The notes beneath the pieces are model-generated. The model ran no database searches, was not told the DNA's origin, and saw only the letters and a program-made list of their open reading frames with translations. The translations under genes and the position numbers were made by a program. Shown here one piece after another: positions 56,847-64,000 of a stretch of 64,000 nucleotides of DNA. Within the stretch, counting starts at the first letter, position 1. Every line of letters starts with the position of its first letter. The stretch is from Sphingomonas rosea (GTDB taxonomy: Bacteria; Pseudomonadota; Alphaproteobacteria; Sphingomonadales; Sphingomonadaceae). The stretch lies in assembly GCF_039538065.1 (NCBI RefSeq), contig NZ_BAABBR010000001.1, forward strand, positions 1,278,501-1,342,500, in the 5' to 3' direction.

Positions 56847-57539
56847 TCAGGCGTTGCCGTCGCCGTCGAGCGCATAGCCCGCGCTGCGGACAGTGCGGAT
56901 GAGATCAGGCTCGCCGAGCGCGAGGCGCAGGCGGCGGATGTGGACGTCGACGGTCCTGAGCTCGATCTCCTCGCTGTGCGGCCAGACGGTCTCGAGCAAT
57001 TGCTGGCGCGAGAAGACCCGGCCGGGATGCTCGAGGAAGTGGCGCAGGAGGCGGTATTCGGTGGGCCCGAGCGACAGCGTCTTGCCGTCGCGCTTCACCC
57101 GGTGCGCGCCGATGTCCATCTCGAGCCCGGCATAGTCGAGCGTCTGGGCGGCGAGCGCGGGACGGACCCGGCGGAGCACGGCGGCGGCGCGGGCGACCAG
57201 CTCCTTCGGGCTGAACGGCTTGGTGATATAGTCGTCGGCCCCGGTCTCGAGCCCGCGGATCCGGTCGTCCTCCTCGCCGCGCGCGGTGAGCATGAGGATC
57301 GGGAGGTTCGAGGTGGCCGGGCGGCGGCGGAGGCGGCGGCAGACCTCGATCCCGCTGATCCCCTCGATCATCCAGTCGAGGACCATGAGGTCGGGGCGCA
57401 CTTCCTCGGCGAGGATCAGCGCTTCCTCGCCGTCACCGGTGCGGGTGACGGCATAGCCCTCGCGCTCGAAGTGGAAGGTGATGAGCTCGGCGAGCGAGCG
57501 ATCGTCCTCGACGAGGAGAAGGCGCCCTTGCGCGGCCAT
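56847..57539 (-). CDS. phoB: Phosphate regulon response regulator PhoB
   Basis: 230 residues: receiver (about 5-120, phospho-acceptor Asp in LMVLDWMIEG, Lys in ITKPFSPKEL) and OmpR-type winged helix (about 130-228: SLGPTEYRLLRHFLEHPGRV, RTVDVHIRRLRLAL). It binds Pho boxes such as the one at 62585 under phosphate shortage. Its start overlaps the phoU stop by 1 nt. The order pstB-phoU-phoB is standard in alphaproteobacteria. Confidence 0.95.
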   Translation of the reverse strand: MAAQGRLLLVEDDRSLAELITFHFEREGYAVTRTGDGEEALILAEEVRPDLMVLDWMIEGISGIEVCRRLRRRPATSNLPILMLTARGEEDDRIRGLETGADDYITKPFSPKELVARAAAVLRRVRPALAAQTLDYAGLEMDIGAHRVKRDGKTLSLGPTEYRLLRHFLEHPGRVFSRQQLLETVWPHSEEIELRTVDVHIRRLRLALGEPDLIRTVRSAGYALDGDGNA

Positions 57540-58234
57540 CAGAGACCGATCCCTTCCGAGCCCTTGACCCGGTCGGCCATGGTCTGGCCGGTCGCCGCAT
57601 AATAGACCATCTCGGCGATGTTGGTGGCGTGATCGCCGACCCGCTCGAGGTTCTTGGCGACGAACAGGAGGTGCGCCGACTGCCCGATGTTGTGCGGGTT
57701 CTCCATCATGTGGGTGAGGAGCGTGCGGAAGACGCTGTCGTAGAAATCGTCCACCGCCTTGTCGCGGGCGCAGACCCGGAGCGCGGCCTCGGCGTCGCGC
57801 TGGACGAACGCGTTCAGCACGTCATGGACCATGCCGGTCGCGATCCGCGCCATCTCGGGGAGCAGCGACAAGGGTTCGATCTTGGCGGCATTCTCGAGCA
57901 CCGCGACGCGCTTGGCGATGTTCTTGGCATAGTCGCCGATCCGCTCGACCACGCCCGAGATCTTGAGCGCGGCGACCACGTCGCGCAGGTCCCCGGCCAT
58001 CGGCGCCCGGAGCGCGATGAGCTGGATCACGCGGCGCTCGGTCTCGGTCTCGAGTTCGTCGATCCGCTTGTCGGCGGCGATGACCTCGCGGGCGCCGTCG
58101 AGGTCGCGCTCCGAAAGGCAGCGCATTGCCTCGATGATCGCATGCTCGGCGCGTCCGCCCATCTCGGTGATGAGCGCGCGCAGCCGGTCGAGATCCTCGT
58201 CGAACGCCTTGAGCGTGTGTCCGTTGGTAGCCAC
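57539..58234 (-). CDS. phoU: Phosphate signalling protein PhoU
   Basis: 231 residues built of two three-helix PhoU repeats. The metal-binding E/DxxxD motifs are visible as RIGDYAKNIAKR and RVGDHATNIAEM. PhoU restrains PhoR when the Pst transporter is busy. It lies 14 bp from pstB and overlaps phoB by 1 nt, in the pst operon. Confidence 0.95.
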   Translation of the reverse strand: MATNGHTLKAFDEDLDRLRALITEMGGRAEHAIIEAMRCLSERDLDGAREVIAADKRIDELETETERRVIQLIALRAPMAGDLRDVVAALKISGVVERIGDYAKNIAKRVAVLENAAKIEPLSLLPEMARIATGMVHDVLNAFVQRDAEAALRVCARDKAVDDFYDSVFRTLLTHMMENPHNIGQSAHLLFVAKNLERVGDHATNIAEMVYYAATGQTMADRVKGSEGIGL

Positions 58235-58248
58235 GTGGTCAGTCCCCC

Positions 58249-59169
58249 TCAGCCGTAGCGGCCGGTGATGTAATCTTGGGTGCGCTGCTCGCGCGGATTG
58301 GTGAAGATGTCGCTCGTCTTGCCGTATTCGATCAGCTCGCCGAGGTGGAAGAAGGCGGTCCGCTGGCTGACGCGCGCGGCCTGCTGCATGTTGTGGGTGA
58401 CGATGGCGATCGCATAGCGGCCGCGAAGCTCGTGGATCAGCTCCTCGATCTTGGCGGTGGCGATGGGATCAAGCGCCGAGCAGGGCTCGTCCATCAGGAT
58501 GACCTCGGGATCGACCGCGATGGCGCGCGCGATGCACAGGCGCTGCTGCTGGCCGCCCGACAGCGCGGTGCCGCTCTCGGCGAGGCGGTCCTTGACCTCC
58601 TCCCACAGGCCGGCACGGCGAAGGCTCTTCTCGACGATGGCCTCGAGCTCGTCCTTGCCCTGGGCCAGACCGTGGATGCGCGGACCGTAGGCGACGTTCT
58701 CGAAGATCGACTTGGGGAACGGGTTGGGCTTCTGGAACACCATGCCGACGCGGGCGCGGAGCTGGACGACGTCCATCTCGGGCGCGGTGATGTCCTCGCC
58801 GTCGAGGAGGATCGTGCCGGTCACCCGCGCGCCCGCGATCGTGTCGTTCATCCGGTTGAGGCAGCGCAGGAAGGTCGACTTGCCGCAGCCCGACGGGCCG
58901 ATGAAGGCGGTGACCTTGTCGTCGTGGACCTCGATCGAGACGCCCTTGAGCGCCTCCTTCTGGCCGTAGAATACGCGCACGTCGGTGGCCCGCATCTTGG
59001 GCTCGGGGCCGCCGACCTGATCGGGCTGGCGCGCGGGCGCATCCCCCGAGGCGAGGGCGTCGGGCTCGGTGCCGGTAACGGCCCCGTCGCGCGCCGCCTC
59101 GGCGGCCACCGCGACCGAGGGGAAGGGCACCGTCGAATTGGTGAGGATCGGCTGTTTTTCGTCGGTCAT
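58249..59169 (-). CDS. pstB: Phosphate ABC transporter ATPase PstB
   Basis: 306 residues from MTDEKQPI. The first 55 or so are a non-conserved extension rich in Ala and Asp before the ATPase core. Walker [10 protein letters not shown], PstB-specific [20 protein letters not shown], signature LSGGQQQRL and Walker [14 protein letters not shown] are intact. The open frame starts 19 residues further up but those residues are the shadow of pstA. Confidence 0.95.
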   Translation of the reverse strand: MTDEKQPILTNSTVPFPSVAVAAEAARDGAVTGTEPDALASGDAPARQPDQVGGPEPKMRATDVRVFYGQKEALKGVSIEVHDDKVTAFIGPSGCGKSTFLRCLNRMNDTIAGARVTGTILLDGEDITAPEMDVVQLRARVGMVFQKPNPFPKSIFENVAYGPRIHGLAQGKDELEAIVEKSLRRAGLWEEVKDRLAESGTALSGGQQQRLCIARAIAVDPEVILMDEPCSALDPIATAKIEELIHELRGRYAIAIVTHNMQQAARVSQRTAFFHLGELIEYGKTSDIFTNPREQRTQDYITGRYG

Positions 59170-59179
59170 GGGTGCGGCC

Positions 59180-60073
59180 TTACCAGCGGCGCTCGAAGCG
59201 ATTGCGAAGATAGATGGCGAGGCCATTCATGAGGAGCATGAACAGCATCAGCACGATGATGGCGGCGCTGGTCTTCTCGACGAAGGCGCGGTCGACCTCG
59301 TCCGACCAGAGGAAGATCTGGACCGGAAGAACCGTGGCGGGATCGGTGAAGCCTTGCGGGGGCGAGGCGATGAAGGCGCGCATCCCGATCATCAGCAGCG
59401 GCGCGGTCTCGCCCAGCGCGCGGGCCATGCCGATGATCGTGCCGGTGAGGATGCCGGGGAGCGCCAGCGGCAGGACGTGGTGGAAGACCACCTGCATCTT
59501 GGACGCGCCGACGCCCAATGCCGCGTCGCGGATCGAGGGCGGCACCGCCTTGATCGCGTTGCGCCCGGCGATGACGATCACGGGCATGGTCATGAGCGCG
59601 AGCGTCAGTCCGCCGACCAGCGCGGCCGAGCGCGGCAGGTGCATGAAGTTGAGGAACACCGCGAGGCCGAGGAGGCCGAAGATGATCGACGGGACCGCGG
59701 CGAGGTTGTTGATCGACACCTCGATGAAGTCGTTCCACCGGTTCCGGCGGGCGAACTCCTCGAGGTAGATGGCGGCGAGCACGCCGACCGGAAAGGCGAG
59801 CGCCATCGTCACGACGATGGTCAGGAACGAGCCCTTGAGCGCCCCCCACACGCCCGCCGCGGCCGGGTCGGTCGCGTCGCTGGCGGACAGGAAGCCGGCG
59901 CTGAACCCGCCGATCCCGCGCACCGTCATGGTGACCAGCAGGAAGACGAGGAACGCGAGGCTGATGCCGATGGCGAGGAGCCCAAGCGCCTTGAAGCGGC
60001 GCTCGGCGGCATAACGGCGGGCGACGCGCTTGTTCATCGCCTCGCTCGACCAGCGACGGGTGGCGCTATTCAT
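59180..60073 (-). CDS. pstA: Phosphate ABC transporter permease PstA
   Basis: 297 residues from [20 protein letters not shown]; the open frame extends further but that is the shadow of pstC. Six membrane helices with the permease motif near [20 protein letters not shown] and [17 protein letters not shown]. The start overlaps the pstC end by 8 nt, so the two permeases are translated together. Confidence 0.93.
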   Translation of the reverse strand: MNSATRRWSSEAMNKRVARRYAAERRFKALGLLAIGISLAFLVFLLVTMTVRGIGGFSAGFLSASDATDPAAAGVWGALKGSFLTIVVTMALAFPVGVLAAIYLEEFARRNRWNDFIEVSINNLAAVPSIIFGLLGLAVFLNFMHLPRSAALVGGLTLALMTMPVIVIAGRNAIKAVPPSIRDAALGVGASKMQVVFHHVLPLALPGILTGTIIGMARALGETAPLLMIGMRAFIASPPQGFTDPATVLPVQIFLWSDEVDRAFVEKTSAAIIVLMLFMLLMNGLAIYLRNRFERRW

Positions 60074-61457
60074 AAGCTTCCCGATACTTGCGCACGACCC
60101 GGAGCGCGATGAGGTTGAGGAGCAGGGTGACGAGGAACAGCACCAGGCCGAGCGCGAAGGCGGCGAGGGTCTTGGGGCTGTCGAATTCCTGGTCGCCGGT
60201 GAGCAGCTGCACGATCTGGGTGGTGACCGTGGTGACGCTGCCGAAAGGGTTGGCGGTGAGATTGGCGGCAAGCCCCGCGGCCATGACCACGATCATCGTC
60301 TCGCCGATCGCGCGGCTGACCGCGAGGAGCACGCCGCCGACGACGCCCGGGAGCGCGGCCGGGAGGATGACCTTGCGGATGGTCTCGGAGCGGGTGGCGC
60401 CCATGGCGAGGCTGCCGTCGCGCATCGACTGGGGCACGGCGGCGATGCTGTCGTCGGCCATCGAGCTGACGAAGGGGATGATCATCACGCCCATGACGAG
60501 GCCGGCGGCGAGCGCGCTCTCGCTCGACGCACTCTCGATCCCGATCGCGAGGCCGAGGTCGCGGACCAGCGGCGCGACGGTCAGCGCGGCGAAATAGCCA
60601 TAGACCACGGTCGGCACGCCCGCGAGGATCTCGAGCAGCGGCTTCAGGACCTTGCGGACCTTCTCATGCGCATATTGCGTGAGGTAGATGGCGCTCATCA
60701 GCCCGAGCGGAATGGCGACGATCATGGCGATGATCGCGCCGATGAAGATCGTGCCCCAGAACAGCGGGATCGAGCCGAACGCGCCCGACGAGCCCGCCTG
60801 GTCGGCGCGGATCGCGACCTGCGGCGACCAGCTGGTTCCGAACAGGAAGTCGCCCGCGGGCACCATCGAGAAGAAGCGCAAGGTCTCGAACAGAAGCGAG
60901 AGCACGATCCCGAAGGTCGTCAGGATGGCGATCAGCGAGGCGGCGACGAGGAGGCCCATCAACCAGCGCTCGACCCCGGTGCGGGCACGCAGGTCGACGC
61001 TGACCCGCGACAGGGCCCAGCCCCCGCCGGCCAGCGCGAGCAGCAGGGCGAACCCGCCGCCGATCAGTCCGTATTTGCCGAGCGCCGACTGGTAGACCGG
61101 CACCAGCGCATTGGCGGCGGGATTGAAGGCAAGGTCGCTCGCGCCGGTCGCGACCGCGCGGGCTTCCTGGAGGATGCTGTCGCGGGCGAGGTCGAAGTCG
61201 GGGAGGGTCTGGCCGGCCGGGCTGGCGATCACCGACTGCTCGACGAGCCGGCTCTGGATCGGGGTCCAGACGGCGAGAAAGATGAGCGCGGGGACAATCG
61301 CCCATAGGAAGGCGTAGCTGCCGTGATAGCCCGGCAGGCTGTTGAGCCGCCGCCGGCCCGGCCCGGCCGTCCGCAGCGCGGCCGCGCGTCCCCGTGCCAC
61401 CACGAAGACCGCGCCCGCGACGCAGAGAACCAGGAGAAGGCCGACGAGCAGGCTCAC
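60066..61457 (-). CDS. pstC: Phosphate ABC transporter permease PstC, extended
   Basis: 463 residues, much longer than the roughly 320 of E. coli PstC. The C-terminal 300 hold the permease with EAA-like AVPQSMRDGSLAMGATRSET and AIGETMIVVMAAGLAANLT. The N-terminal 160 residues add at least two helices (LLVGLLLVLCVAGAVFVV, AFLWAIVPALIFLAVW) and a periplasmic-like segment. Such extended PstC proteins occur in alphaproteobacteria; the purpose of the extension is not known to me. Confidence 0.92.
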   Translation of the reverse strand: MSLLVGLLLVLCVAGAVFVVARGRAAALRTAGPGRRRLNSLPGYHGSYAFLWAIVPALIFLAVWTPIQSRLVEQSVIASPAGQTLPDFDLARDSILQEARAVATGASDLAFNPAANALVPVYQSALGKYGLIGGGFALLLALAGGGWALSRVSVDLRARTGVERWLMGLLVAASLIAILTTFGIVLSLLFETLRFFSMVPAGDFLFGTSWSPQVAIRADQAGSSGAFGSIPLFWGTIFIGAIIAMIVAIPLGLMSAIYLTQYAHEKVRKVLKPLLEILAGVPTVVYGYFAALTVAPLVRDLGLAIGIESASSESALAAGLVMGVMIIPFVSSMADDSIAAVPQSMRDGSLAMGATRSETIRKVILPAALPGVVGGVLLAVSRAIGETMIVVMAAGLAANLTANPFGSVTTVTTQIVQLLTGDQEFDSPKTLAAFALGLVLFLVTLLLNLIALRVVRKYREAYE

Positions 61458-61467
61458 GTGATGAGGC

Positions 61468-62499
61468 TTACTTGAGGTTCTTGGCGTCGAGCGGCGTCAT
61501 CTCGGTCGCCGCCTTGGTCGCGCCCTGCGCATCCGCGCCGGTGAACGGCACCAGCCCGCGCTTCTCGAGCAGACCGCCGGTCGCCCATTCCTTGGCATAT
61601 TGCGCGAGGAAGGCCTTGATCGACGGCTTCACCGCCGCATGCTCGCCCTTGACGTAGATGTAGAGCTTGCGGGCGCCCGGATAGGACAGGTTCTGGATGG
61701 TCGCCTCGGTCGGCGCGACGCCGTCGATCTCGACCGGGCGGATCTTGTCGGCATTCTCGGCGAGGAAGCTATAGCCCAGCACGCCGATGGTGCCCGGATC
61801 GCTCTCGACCTTCTGGACGAGAAGATTGTCGTTCTCGCCCGCCTCGACGAACACGCCGTCCTCGCGAACCTTGGTGCACAGGTCCTTGTGCTTGGCCTCG
61901 TCGCTCTTCTTGAGCGCCTTCATCGCGGGGTCGCTCTCGCAGCCCTTGGTGAGCATCAGCTCGGCGAAGCTGTCGCGGGTGCCGCTGGTCGGCGGCGGGC
62001 CGAGGACGCGGATCTTGATCGCGGGAAGCGCCGGATTGACGTCCTTCCAGGTCTGCGCCTTGTTCGGGCCCTTGCCATAAGGGTTGGCGGCGACCGCGGC
62101 GTAGATGTCGGCGAGGCTGACCTTGAGCGGCTCGGCCTTGTTCGATTCGATCAGAGTCAGGCCGTCGATCCCGATCGGCACTTCGATGATCTGCTTGGCG
62201 CCGGCCGCGACGCAATTGTCATATTCGCTCTTCTTCATCGGCCGCGACGCGTTGACCATGTCCGGGAACTTGGAGCCGACGCCCTCGCAGAAGAGCTTGA
62301 TGCCCGCGCCGGTGCCGGTCGATTCGACGATCACGCTGGTGCCCGGATTCGCCTTCTGGAACGCCTCGGCGACCGCGGTGGTGAACGGATAGACCGTCGA
62401 CGAACCGACGATCTTGATCTGCTGGGCGGCATTGTTGCCACCACCGCCGCAAGCGGTGAGCGCGGCGGCAAGCGGAAGCGCGAGCCAGATCCTGGCCAT
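61468..62499 (-). CDS. pstS: Phosphate-binding lipoprotein PstS
   Basis: Periplasmic phosphate receptor, 343 residues. The ATG at 62499 (MARIWLALPLAAALTACGGG) has AAGGGA seven bases before it and a lipobox LTAC, so it is chosen over starts upstream. Phosphate-contact loops include KIVGSSTVYPFTTAVAEAF, IVESTGTGAGIKLF and PTSGTRDSFAEL. First gene of the pst operon, 86 bp after a Pho box. Confidence 0.95.
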   Translation of the reverse strand: MARIWLALPLAAALTACGGGGNNAAQQIKIVGSSTVYPFTTAVAEAFQKANPGTSVIVESTGTGAGIKLFCEGVGSKFPDMVNASRPMKKSEYDNCVAAGAKQIIEVPIGIDGLTLIESNKAEPLKVSLADIYAAVAANPYGKGPNKAQTWKDVNPALPAIKIRVLGPPPTSGTRDSFAELMLTKGCESDPAMKALKKSDEAKHKDLCTKVREDGVFVEAGENDNLLVQKVESDPGTIGVLGYSFLAENADKIRPVEIDGVAPTEATIQNLSYPGARKLYIYVKGEHAAVKPSIKAFLAQYAKEWATGGLLEKRGLVPFTGADAQGATKAATEMTPLDAKNLK

Positions 62500-62573
62500 G
62501 GTCGAATCCCTTTTCATCATGTCGGGCATTACGCCCCCCGCGCCGCCCTTAGCGCCGCGTGCGCGGCTGCCAT

Positions 62574-62602
62574 GTGACGCGGGAATGACAGAACCGTGAC
62601 AG
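62574..62602 (-). promoter_or_regulatory. Pho box (three 11-bp repeats) upstream of pstS
   Basis: On the minus strand CTGTCACGGTTCTGTCAT (62585-62602) matches the PhoB consensus CTGTCAT-N4-CTGTCAT almost perfectly. A weaker third repeat GCGTCAC follows with the same 11-bp spacing. It lies in the gap between phoR and pstS, so PhoB should activate the pst operon while phoR is transcribed separately or from further upstream. Confidence 0.88.
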
Positions 62603-62613
62603 TGGCCGGCTCG

Positions 62614-63615
62614 TCAGAGCGCGGGCAGCCTCACCGCGACCTCGGTACCCTCGCCCGGCGTGCTCCGGATATCGAGCAGGCCGCGGTGACGCTCGACGAT
62701 CTGGGCGACGATGGCGAGGCCTAGCCCGGTTCCGCCGCCGTCGCGGCTGCGCGCCGAATCGACCCGGTAGAAACGCTCGGTGAGGCGGGGGAGATGCTCG
62801 GCGGCGATGCCCTCTCCATGGTCGCGGACACTGAGGCGGAGCCATTGCCCTGCCTGTCCGACGCGCACCGCGATCGGCGGGGTGTCGGGCCGGCAACCGT
62901 AGCGGATGGCGTTGGCGACGAGGTTGTCGGCGAGCTGGCGAAGCTGTCCATGGTCGCCGCGCACGAGCGCGCTGGCGGTCTCGACGGTGACACTGATCGC
63001 GCAGCCGCGCTCCTCGGCGAGATGCGCCGCCGCGGTGACGCTCTCGCGAACGAGGGCAGCCAGGTCGACCTGCTGGCGCGGCTCGCTGAAGCGATCGGCC
63101 TCGATCCGCGACAGGCTCATCAGGTCGCGGATGATGTGCATCATGCGGCCGGCCTGGTCGTGGATCTGCTGGCCGAAGCGGCGGCGCAGGGGCTCGGGCA
63201 GTTCGCCTTCCTCGGCGAGCGTTTCGGAAAAGCCGAGCACGGCGGCGAGCGGGGTGCGCAGCTCGTGGCTCGCATTCGCGACGAAATCGACCTGCGCCTT
63301 TTCCGCCGCGCGCCGGGCCGAGCGGTCGATCAGCCGGACCAGCAGGAGCTCGCCCGACAGCGGCGTCAGCGCGACTTCCCAGATCCGGTCGACCCCGCCG
63401 ATCCCGCGCACCTCGAAGGCGCCTGCCCGGCGCGCGCGGATCGCGTCGAGGGCCTGGGGCTGGCGGATGGCGAAGCGGACGTCCTGGTCGACGAGGTCGC
63501 GGCCGAGGAGTGCCTCGGCCGCCGCATTGGCCGCCCGGGTCCGCTGGCCAGCGACGAGCAGCGCCGGCTCTTCCAGCGCGTCGAGAATGGCGAGGACCAG
63601 CGGCGTTTCGGACAT
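62614..63615 (-). CDS. phoR: Phosphate regulon sensor kinase PhoR, no membrane segment
   Basis: 333 residues: a PAS-like domain (about 5-90), HisKA with phospho-His in ANASHELRTPL (about 107-170), and HATPase (about 215-330: N box NLVANAIRYG, G1 DHGEGIA, G2 GGGTGLGLAI). Unlike the usual PhoR it has no N-terminal membrane helix, so it should be cytosolic. It precedes pstS with a Pho box in between, and PhoB is at the far end of the operon. The PhoR name rests on context. Confidence 0.9.
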   Translation of the reverse strand: MSETPLVLAILDALEEPALLVAGQRTRAANAAAEALLGRDLVDQDVRFAIRQPQALDAIRARRAGAFEVRGIGGVDRIWEVALTPLSGELLLVRLIDRSARRAAEKAQVDFVANASHELRTPLAAVLGFSETLAEEGELPEPLRRRFGQQIHDQAGRMMHIIRDLMSLSRIEADRFSEPRQQVDLAALVRESVTAAAHLAEERGCAISVTVETASALVRGDHGQLRQLADNLVANAIRYGCRPDTPPIAVRVGQAGQWLRLSVRDHGEGIAAEHLPRLTERFYRVDSARSRDGGGTGLGLAIVAQIVERHRGLLDIRSTPGEGTEVAVRLPAL

Positions 63616-63646
63616 GGCCGCGACAGCGCTAGGGGCTCAGCGCGCC

Positions 63647-64000
63647 TCAGGCAATCAGGTCGCGGCGCCAGCCCTCGACCAGCCGCGTCCGAAAGGCCCC
63701 GACCGCGATCAGCGCGAGGATCGGATAGGACCAGAAGGCGAGCGCCGCGCCGAACACGAAGCGCATCAGGTCGGGATTGATGAGCTTGAGCAGGTGGACG
63801 CTGGTCGCGGTGAGCTGCAGCCCTGCCACCCAGATCGGCCAGAAGCGCTCGGTCCTCAGCGCGATGGCCAGGAATGAAACGAAGACGCCGAGGTCGGCAA
63901 GGAAGAGGAGGCTGTTGAAGTCGGCGAAGCGATGCGACATCGCGCCCGCGCCAAGCGCGGTGACGAGCGTGCCGACGAGGCAGGTGACGGCGGCGACGCG
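63647..64000 (-). CDS. Integral membrane protein, C-terminal part
   Basis: Runs off the right edge. A Met at 63940 begins a shorter frame, but the frame continues upstream with a hydrophobic stretch (VAAVTCLVGTLVTALGAGA), so the real start is probably outside the window. Visible are four or so helices, including LADLGVFVSFLAIAL, IWVAGLQLTATSVHLL and FGAALAFWSYPILALIAVGA. I recognise no family; it stands next to phoR. Confidence 0.65.
   Translation of the reverse strand, partial: RVAAVTCLVGTLVTALGAGAMSHRFADFNSLLFLADLGVFVSFLAIALRTERFWPIWVAGLQLTATSVHLLKLINPDLMRFVFGAALAFWSYPILALIAVGAFRTRLVEGWRRDLIA

Overview
This is a high-GC (roughly two-thirds G+C by eye), densely packed bacterial chromosome segment that reads as core genome of an alphaproteobacterium of the Sphingomonadales, Sphingomonas-like. 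The clues are the gene order (nadD-rsfS-rlmH-envC-ctpA; ptsP-rodZ-ybgF-tilS near ftsH; ubiG next to lysC), an alphaproteobacterial GTTC-N7-GTTC SOS box, Coq7-type ubiquinone synthesis, DciA, and a plant-type glutamate-cysteine ligase. I see no rRNA, insertion sequence, prophage or CRISPR array. One tRNA gene (Gly-TCC) is present. Both ends cut genes: an SRPBCC protein on the left and a membrane protein on the right.

Layout. 1-2.5 kb: ArsR regulator with an SRPBCC partner and a MASE1-PAS-GGDEF diguanylate cyclase. 2.5-7.8 kb: LOG-family nucleosidase, DUF1801 protein, membrane-anchored cytochrome c, NudC, MutY, DciA and a DsbA-like lipoprotein. 7.8-13.5 kb: Smc, then a TonB-dependent siderophore receptor behind a Fur-like box. 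13.5-16.3 kb: a two-gene DNA-repair operon (DUF4130-UdgX fusion plus radical SAM protein) with a perfect SOS box at its start codon. 16.3-24.5 kb: DUF1206 protein, small secreted proteins, coq7-dsbB-ctpA-envC-rlmH-rsfS-nadD, a DUF3667 protein and a tandem pair of secreted paralogues. 24.5-35.8 kb: ftsH, a beta-lactamase-fold protein lacking key residues, then tilS-ybgF-rodZ-ptsP, a J-domain protein, a nitronate monooxygenase-like enzyme and lysC. 35.8-43.5 kb: ubiG, two PilZ proteins, a GST/FzlA-like protein, an rlmB-AlkA-like-flavin reductase-glpK operon, a membrane protein, a lower-GC lipoprotein and tRNA-Gly. 43.8-49.8 kb: an archaic (Csu-type) chaperone-usher pilus locus with a pilin-like gene pointing against it. 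49.9-56.8 kb: rsmE, gshA, pip and an NHEJ pair (ligD, ku). 56.8-63.6 kb: a complete phosphate regulon (phoR, Pho box, pstSCAB, phoU, phoB).

DNA maintenance is heavily represented: MutY, AlkA-like glycosylase, UdgX-rSAM, LigD-Ku, Smc, DciA and NudC. The most notable item is the SOS-box-headed UdgX/DUF4130 plus radical SAM operon. A second is a 17-bp identical element lying in the same orientation and about 92-93 bp upstream of two unrelated membrane-protein genes 39 kb apart. Start codons were moved from the longest open frame wherever a ribosome binding site, signal peptide or family N-terminus argued for it; several genes use GTG or TTG.
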